Shown in pieces: positions 37,148 through 41,296 of a DNA stretch of 41,296 bases. Position 1 is the first letter of the stretch, and every line of letters begins with the position of its first letter. The stretch covers positions 1 to 41,296 of the forward strand of contig NZ_BCYZ01000039.1 of assembly GCF_001598455.1 (NCBI RefSeq). The letters are read 5' to 3'. The translations under genes were made by a program, and so were the position numbers. Under the pieces are notes generated by a model, which saw nothing but the letters and a program-made list of their open reading frames with translations, was not told the origin of the DNA and searched no databases. This stretch comes from Sphingomonas pruni NBRC 15498 (GTDB taxonomy: Bacteria > Pseudomonadota > Alphaproteobacteria > Sphingomonadales > Sphingomonadaceae).

Positions 37148-38155
37148 TTAAAGCTGCAGCCCCATCGCGTCCTGAGCCTCGCGCAGCACCGGTCCGGCGA
37201 TCGCCCGCGCTCGCTCGCTGCCGCGCTCCAGCACGCGAATAACTTCCCCGCGGTCGTCGAGCAGGCGGACCAGCCGGTCGCGGATCGGTCCCAGCTTCGC
37301 CACCGCCAGGTCGGCGAGCGCCGGCTTGAACTGGCCGAACCCCTGGCCGCCATATTGCGCGAGCACTTCGGCCGGTGCGATATCGGCCAGCGCGGCATAG
37401 ATCGTCACCAGGTTGCGCGCCTCGGGCCGCTCTTCCAACCCCTCGACCGTGTCGGGGAGCGATTCCGCATCCGACTTCGCCTTGCGGAATTTCTGCGCGA
37501 TCTCGTCGTCCGAATCGTTGAGATTGACGCGCGTCATGTCCGACGGGTTCGACTTGGACATTTTCGCGGTCGCATCGCGCAGGCTCATGATGCGGGGCGC
37601 GGCGACACTGATCATCGGCTCGGGGAGCGGGAAGACCTCCACCCCATAGTCGCTGTTGAACTTGGTCGCGATGTCGCGGGTGAGCTCGAGGTGCTGCTTC
37701 TGGTCCTCGCCCACCGGCACATGCGTCGCCTTGTAGAGCAGGATGTCGGCCGCCATCAGCACGGGATAATCGTACAGCCCGACGCTGGCGCCTTCGCGGT
37801 CCTTGCCGGCCTTGTCCTTGAACTGGGTCATGCGGTTGAGCCAGCCGACACGCGCGACGTTGTTGAGCAGCCAGGTGAGCTCGCTATGCGCCGGCACGCG
37901 GGCCTGGTTCCAGATGATCGACTTTTCGGGGTCGAGCCCGGCGGCGAGCACCGTTGCGGTCATCTCGATCGTATTGTCGGCCAGTTCCTTGGGCGCGACG
38001 CGATCGGTCAGCGCGTGCAGATCGGCCATGAAGTACATCGACTCGCCGCCGGCCTCGGCGACCTGGTCCTGCATCGCCACCCACTGCTTGATCGCCCCCA
38101 GATAATTGCCGAGGTGAAGGCGACCGGTGGTCTGGATGCCGGAAACGACGCGCAT
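37148..38155 (-). CDS. trpS: Tryptophanyl-tRNA synthetase
   Basis: The product is 335 residues, class I synthetase. The HIGH-type motif is HLGN (14-17, in [12 protein letters not shown]), with the typical MADLHALT and [32 protein letters not shown] blocks, and KMSKS at 198-202 ([10 protein letters not shown]). It charges tRNA-Trp. First-codon ATG at 38155. The murJ gene lies upstream with a nine-base gap; trpS is the distal gene of a murJ-trpS operon. Confidence 0.98.
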   Translation of the reverse strand: MRVVSGIQTTGRLHLGNYLGAIKQWVAMQDQVAEAGGESMYFMADLHALTDRVAPKELADNTIEMTATVLAAGLDPEKSIIWNQARVPAHSELTWLLNNVARVGWLNRMTQFKDKAGKDREGASVGLYDYPVLMAADILLYKATHVPVGEDQKQHLELTRDIATKFNSDYGVEVFPLPEPMISVAAPRIMSLRDATAKMSKSNPSDMTRVNLNDSDDEIAQKFRKAKSDAESLPDTVEGLEERPEARNLVTIYAALADIAPAEVLAQYGGQGFGQFKPALADLAVAKLGPIRDRLVRLLDDRGEVIRVLERGSERARAIAGPVLREAQDAMGLQL

Positions 38156-38164
38156 GAGAATCCC

Positions 38165-39769
38165 TTAAAGTTGTTCCTGGCCGGTCGCCTTGGCCGGACG
38201 GCGGCGGCCGAGCAATGCTTTGATGTCGCTGAGGCGATAGGCCCCGGTGACGAAGCAGGCGACCGCGTACACCGCGCCGCCCGCCGATACCAGCGCGGTC
38301 AGGCCGAGGGCACGACGGATCAGGCTGCCGGTCAAATACGGGTTCACCAGCGGTCCAACCTGCCACAGGACCAGACCCATCAGGATCGCGGCGAGCAGCA
38401 GGCGGGGAAGGCGGCGGCGCAGCCGGGCATCGGTGACGAAGTGGCCGCGCTTCCTGAGCGTCCAATAGAGCATGCCGACATTGACCGTGGACGAGATCGC
38501 GGTCGCGAGCGGCGGGCCGACATGGTGGATCGTCGGGATCAGGATGAGATTGCCGACCAAATTCACCGCGACCGAGATCATCGCATAGCGGACCGGCGTC
38601 TTGGTGTCCTCGCGGGCATAGAAGCCCGGGGTGAGCACCTTGACCAGAACGTAGGAGGGCAGGCCGATCGAGAAAGCGGCGAGCGCCCAGGCGCTGGCGC
38701 TGGTCGCCTGTGCGGTGAAGGCACCGTGCTGGAACAGCCCGCGGATGATCGGTTGCGCGCTGACCATGAACGCGACGGTCGCCGGGAGCGTCAGGAACAG
38801 CGCCAGCTCGATACCGCGATTCTGCGTCTCCATCGCCTCGTCATATTTGCCGGTCGAGAGCAGGCGCGAGACGGTGGGAAGCAGGATCGTGCCGAGGCCG
38901 ATACCGATCAACCCCAAAGGCAATTGGTTCAGCCGATCGGCGTAATAGATGTACGAGATCGATCCCTGGTCGAGCAGGCCGCCGGCCAGCGAGCTCGAGA
39001 TCGCCAGATTGATCTGCACCGCGCCCGCGCCCATCGCCGCCGGCAGGATCAGTTTCAGTAGCTGTCGCATGTCGTTGCTGATGACGGGCTTGCGAATGCG
39101 CAGGCTGACGCCGGCCTGGCGGCAGGCGAACATCAGCCAGGCAAGCTGCAGTGCGCCGCCGACCGTGACCGAGATCGCCTGTGCGCGGGCGGTCTCGAGC
39201 GTCGCTTCCGCGCCCTTGCCGTGGAAGAACCACAAGGCCGCGACCATCGAGATGTTGAGCAGGATCGGCGCCGCCGCATTGACCCAGAAGCGGTTGAGCG
39301 AATTGAGGATCCCGCCGAGTAGCGAGACCAGCGAGATCAGCATCAGATAGGGAATCGTCCAGCGCGACAACTCGACCGCGAAGGCCAATTGGTCGTGGGT
39401 CGGATGCTGATGGGTGAAACCGCCCGACAGGCCCATGGTGATCGGCCATGCCGCGATCAGCATGACGACCGTCAGCACCGCCAAGATCGGAAAGAGGACC
39501 GACAAAGCCGCTTCGGCAAAGGCGATGCCGGCCGCCAGTTCACCCTTTTCCGCCACCTTGCGATTGAACATCGGGATGAATGCGGCCGAAAACGCCCCTT
39601 CCGCGAACAAGGCGCGGAACATGTTGGGCAGGCGGAACGCGACGAAGAAGGCGTCGGACGCGAAGGTGGCGCCGACATAAGTCGCCTGCAACGTGTCGCG
39701 GACCAGCGCCAGGACACGGCTGACGAGCGTCAACCCGCCGACCGATCCCAGCGATTTCGCCAGATTCAT
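38165..39769 (-). CDS. murJ: Lipid II flippase MurJ
   Basis: The product is 534 residues with about 14 membrane helices. The N-terminus MNLAKSLGSVGGLTLVSRVLALVRD and the blocks VAFRLPNMFRALFAEGAFSAAFIPMFN and SYIYYADRLNQLPLGLIGIGLGTILLPTVSR are characteristic of MurJ (MviN). It flips lipid II across the inner membrane for peptidoglycan synthesis. The C-terminus ends in a basic cytoplasmic tail. The gap to secB is 28 bases on the same strand. Confidence 0.98.
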   Translation of the reverse strand: MNLAKSLGSVGGLTLVSRVLALVRDTLQATYVGATFASDAFFVAFRLPNMFRALFAEGAFSAAFIPMFNRKVAEKGELAAGIAFAEAALSVLFPILAVLTVVMLIAAWPITMGLSGGFTHQHPTHDQLAFAVELSRWTIPYLMLISLVSLLGGILNSLNRFWVNAAAPILLNISMVAALWFFHGKGAEATLETARAQAISVTVGGALQLAWLMFACRQAGVSLRIRKPVISNDMRQLLKLILPAAMGAGAVQINLAISSSLAGGLLDQGSISYIYYADRLNQLPLGLIGIGLGTILLPTVSRLLSTGKYDEAMETQNRGIELALFLTLPATVAFMVSAQPIIRGLFQHGAFTAQATSASAWALAAFSIGLPSYVLVKVLTPGFYAREDTKTPVRYAMISVAVNLVGNLILIPTIHHVGPPLATAISSTVNVGMLYWTLRKRGHFVTDARLRRRLPRLLLAAILMGLVLWQVGPLVNPYLTGSLIRRALGLTALVSAGGAVYAVACFVTGAYRLSDIKALLGRRRPAKATGQEQL

Positions 39770-39797
39770 CTTTTTATCCCCGCCGGACCGGCGAGCG

Positions 39798-40313
39798 TCA
39801 GGCGTTGCCTATGACGCCCTCGGCCTGCTGTTCCTGCGCCTCGAGCTGCTGCTGGTACAAGGTGCCGAAATCGATCGGGTCGAGCAGCAGCGGGGTGAAA
39901 TTGCCGTCGCGGGTCACGTCGGCGACGATGCGGCGGGCGAACGGGAAGAGCAGGGTCGGCGCCTGGGCGAGCAGGAACGGACGCAGATGCTCCTCCGGCA
40001 CGTTGCGCGCGCCGAACAGGCCGGCATAGGTCAGATCGACGATGAACGCGGTCTGGTCACCCATTTTGGCGCGAACCTCGATCTTCAGCGTGACTTCGTG
40101 GAATTCGTCGCCGACCTGGGTGGTGCCGATGCCGAATTCGACGTCCATCTGCGGCGCCTGCTGCTGATTCTCCGAGCTGAAGACCGCCGGCGCGGTCGGG
40201 CTCTCGAACGACAGGTCCTTCACATATTGCGAGATCATGCCGATGGCCGGGCCGTTATCGGCACCGTTGGGGAGCGTGGCGTCGGTCGCGCCGGTGATGT
40301 CCTGTTCGTCCAT
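39798..40313 (-). CDS. secB: Protein-export chaperone SecB
   Basis: The product is 171 residues. The core has IGMISQYVKDLSFESPTAPAVF and DVEFGIGTTQVGDEFHEVTLKIEVRAK, then YAGLFGARNVPEEHLRPFLLAQAPTLLFPFARRIVADVTRDGNFTPLLLDPIDF, all standard SecB. The N-terminal extension (about 20 residues) and acidic/Gln-rich tail are typical of alphaproteobacteria. It holds preproteins unfolded and passes them to SecA. Divergent from the Tim44-like gene; 178 bases of shared promoter region lie between (40314-40491). Confidence 0.98.
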   Translation of the reverse strand: MDEQDITGATDATLPNGADNGPAIGMISQYVKDLSFESPTAPAVFSSENQQQAPQMDVEFGIGTTQVGDEFHEVTLKIEVRAKMGDQTAFIVDLTYAGLFGARNVPEEHLRPFLLAQAPTLLFPFARRIVADVTRDGNFTPLLLDPIDFGTLYQQQLEAQEQQAEGVIGNA

Positions 40314-40491
40314 GAGTAGCTGCTTTCTCGTCTTGAATGGGTATTTCGCGTGGGGTCAGGCCCGTGGGCTCGCGCGAAGTGAGCGGCGACTAGCAGGGGG
40401 ATCGTGGCAGTTCAACGGCGGGTCGCATAGGGAACATTTGAATAGCGCGTTTCTTGTGCCTATGTTGCAAGGCGGTCAAACTGGAGGCCCG

Positions 40492-41139
40492 GTGGTTTAT
40501 ATCGTTATCCTTGCCATGGTTGCCCTGTTCCTGGGCCTGCGTCTGTATGCCGTGCTCGGCAAGCGGACCGGGCACGAGCCGGTGCTGCGCAATCCCGCCG
40601 AGGAACGCCCCGGCCCGCCGCTGACCCTGGCCCGCAATGCCGAACCGCGCCCCGACTTCCGCGACGCCGGCCCGCGCGCCATCGAAAGCGCGGCGCAGAC
40701 CGGATTGCGCGCGGTGATCCATGCCGATCCCTCGTTCGACGTCGCCGGCTTCCTGGATGGCGCCAAGAATGCCTATCGCATGGTGCTCGAAGCCTTCTGG
40801 AAGGGTGACGAGGAAACGCTCGGCTGGCTGACCGAGGACCATGTCCGCGATGCCTTTGTCGAGGCGATCCGGGCGCGCAAGGAAGCCGGGCACGTGCTCG
40901 ACAACCGGCTGGTGACGATCGAACGTGCGATCATCACCGACGCATCGGTCGACAACAAGATCGCGCGCGTGACCGTCGCGTTCGACGCCGACATCGCCGC
41001 GGTGACGCGCGATGCCGAGGGCAATGTCGTCGCCGGATCGCTGACCGATGCCGTCGAGACGCACGACGTCTGGACCTTCTCTCGCCCGCTCAAGAGCGGC
41101 GACCCCGACTGGAAGCTCGCCGACACCGACGAGGCGTGA
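40492..41139 (+). CDS. Tim44-like membrane-anchored protein
   Basis: The product is 215 residues from GTG 40492, preceded by TGGAGG four bases upstream (ATG 40462 is an alternative). The N-terminal helix YIVILAMVALFLGLRLYAVL anchors it; then comes a linker with GKRTGHEPVLRNP. The Tim44-like domain runs from about residue 75: DVAGFLDGAKNAYRMVLEAFWKGDEETLGWLTEDHV, VTIERAIITDASVDNKIARV, ETHDVWTFSRPLKSGDPDWKLADTDEA. In alphaproteobacteria this gene lies beside secB and mltA and probably takes part in envelope or protein-translocation processes. Confidence 0.92.
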   Translation: MVYIVILAMVALFLGLRLYAVLGKRTGHEPVLRNPAEERPGPPLTLARNAEPRPDFRDAGPRAIESAAQTGLRAVIHADPSFDVAGFLDGAKNAYRMVLEAFWKGDEETLGWLTEDHVRDAFVEAIRARKEAGHVLDNRLVTIERAIITDASVDNKIARVTVAFDADIAAVTRDAEGNVVAGSLTDAVETHDVWTFSRPLKSGDPDWKLADTDEA

Positions 41140-41150
41140 GGGCTGTTTAG

Positions 41151-41296
41151 CTCCCCTCCCTGACTAGGGAGGGGCCGGGGGTGGGTGCGCGCGTCTGCGC
41201 GCTAAAAAGACTCATTGGCGGTGTAGCAAAACAGCATCGGACGAGGCATCGAGCCTCGCCCGACGCTGCACCCACCCCTTAATCCCCTCCCTTCCA
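41151..41296. repeat. Dispersed repeat, family B copy 2, cut by the window end
   Basis: Begins with CTCCCCTCCCTGACTAGGGA and GGGGGTGGGTGCGCGCG, then AAAGACTC and GGCATCGAG, in the same order and orientation as 13577-13710. It continues beyond the window (CCCCTCCCTTCCA at the edge). No gene is visible here. Confidence 0.75.

Noticed and set aside
37355..39061. A 568-residue plus-strand frame across trpS and murJ
   Set aside because: It covers two clear minus-strand genes and has an Arg/Asp/His-rich, non-protein-like composition.
40432..40455. GGAAC followed by CGTT upstream of the Tim44-like gene, like an EcfG stress promoter
   Set aside because: The spacing is about 12 bases; EcfG promoters need 16-17.
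1..41296. CRISPR arrays, insertion sequences, prophage or rRNA
   Set aside because: No spaced direct repeats, transposase, integrase, phage structural or rRNA sequences were found.

Overview
The window looks like a chromosomal segment from a GC-rich alphaproteobacterium of the sphingomonad group (Sphingomonas or a close relative). The evidence is conserved alphaproteobacterial neighbourhoods (infA-maf-short RNase E/G-yacG; trpS-murJ-secB divergent from a Tim44-like gene), a DUF3297 gene, frequent GTG/TTG starts, and dispersed palindromes built on CCCCGGCGAAGGCCGGGG. The assignment rests on gene content and style only; there is no rRNA here.

Layout. 1-5.3 kb: an inner-membrane acyltransferase-like protein (NagX/DUF5009 type) and an exported amidohydrolase on the minus strand, divergent from a periplasmic penicillin-acylase-type Ntn hydrolase, then a DUF2939 protein. 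5.4-7.0 kb: a divergent FtsZ paralogue whose T7 catalytic loop is altered and whose tail could form an amphipathic helix. 7.1-10.8 kb: a FixL-like membrane kinase with three PAS domains (the last keeps the FixL haem His and distal Arg), an overlapping FixJ-like regulator, and a convergent receiver-like protein that may be a FixT-type feedback inhibitor. 11.0-12.2 kb: a membrane diguanylate cyclase. 12.3-14.8 kb: tRNA-Phe, yacG, RNase E/G-like gene, maf and infA.

14.9-17.6 kb is an accessory patch with lower GC and different codon use. It holds a frameshifted zinc-ribbon ORF, a long hairpin in front of a two-gene operon (an unrecognised 209-aa protein plus an XRE-HTH/ImmA-IrrE metalloprotease), a 50-aa CxxC small protein and a doubtful minus-strand ORF. 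This is the most likely place for an undescribed toxin-antitoxin-like or stress/defence unit.

17.7-30.6 kb: a secreted repeat-type protein with a DUF3142 partner, a YncE/phosphoesterase fusion, DUF3297, a small Tyr/Arg-rich exported protein, EVE plus a P-loop kinase, an ECF sigma factor with a putative membrane anti-sigma factor, an HxlR regulator divergent from an SDR across a palindromic operator, a Tat-exported GH1 beta-glucosidase and an exported cyclophilin. 30.7-41.1 kb: typA/bipA, a DUF6058-like protein with a polyalanine tandem repeat, an FMN reductase, a secreted DUF4350-like protein, a TelA-XpaC type pair, trpS, murJ, secB and a Tim44-like protein.

Two families of dispersed repeats sit at gene ends. 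One is a paired inverted 23-28 bp arm element of about 100 bp (three copies). The other is a GGGGGTGGGTGCGCGCG element (two copies, one running off the right edge).
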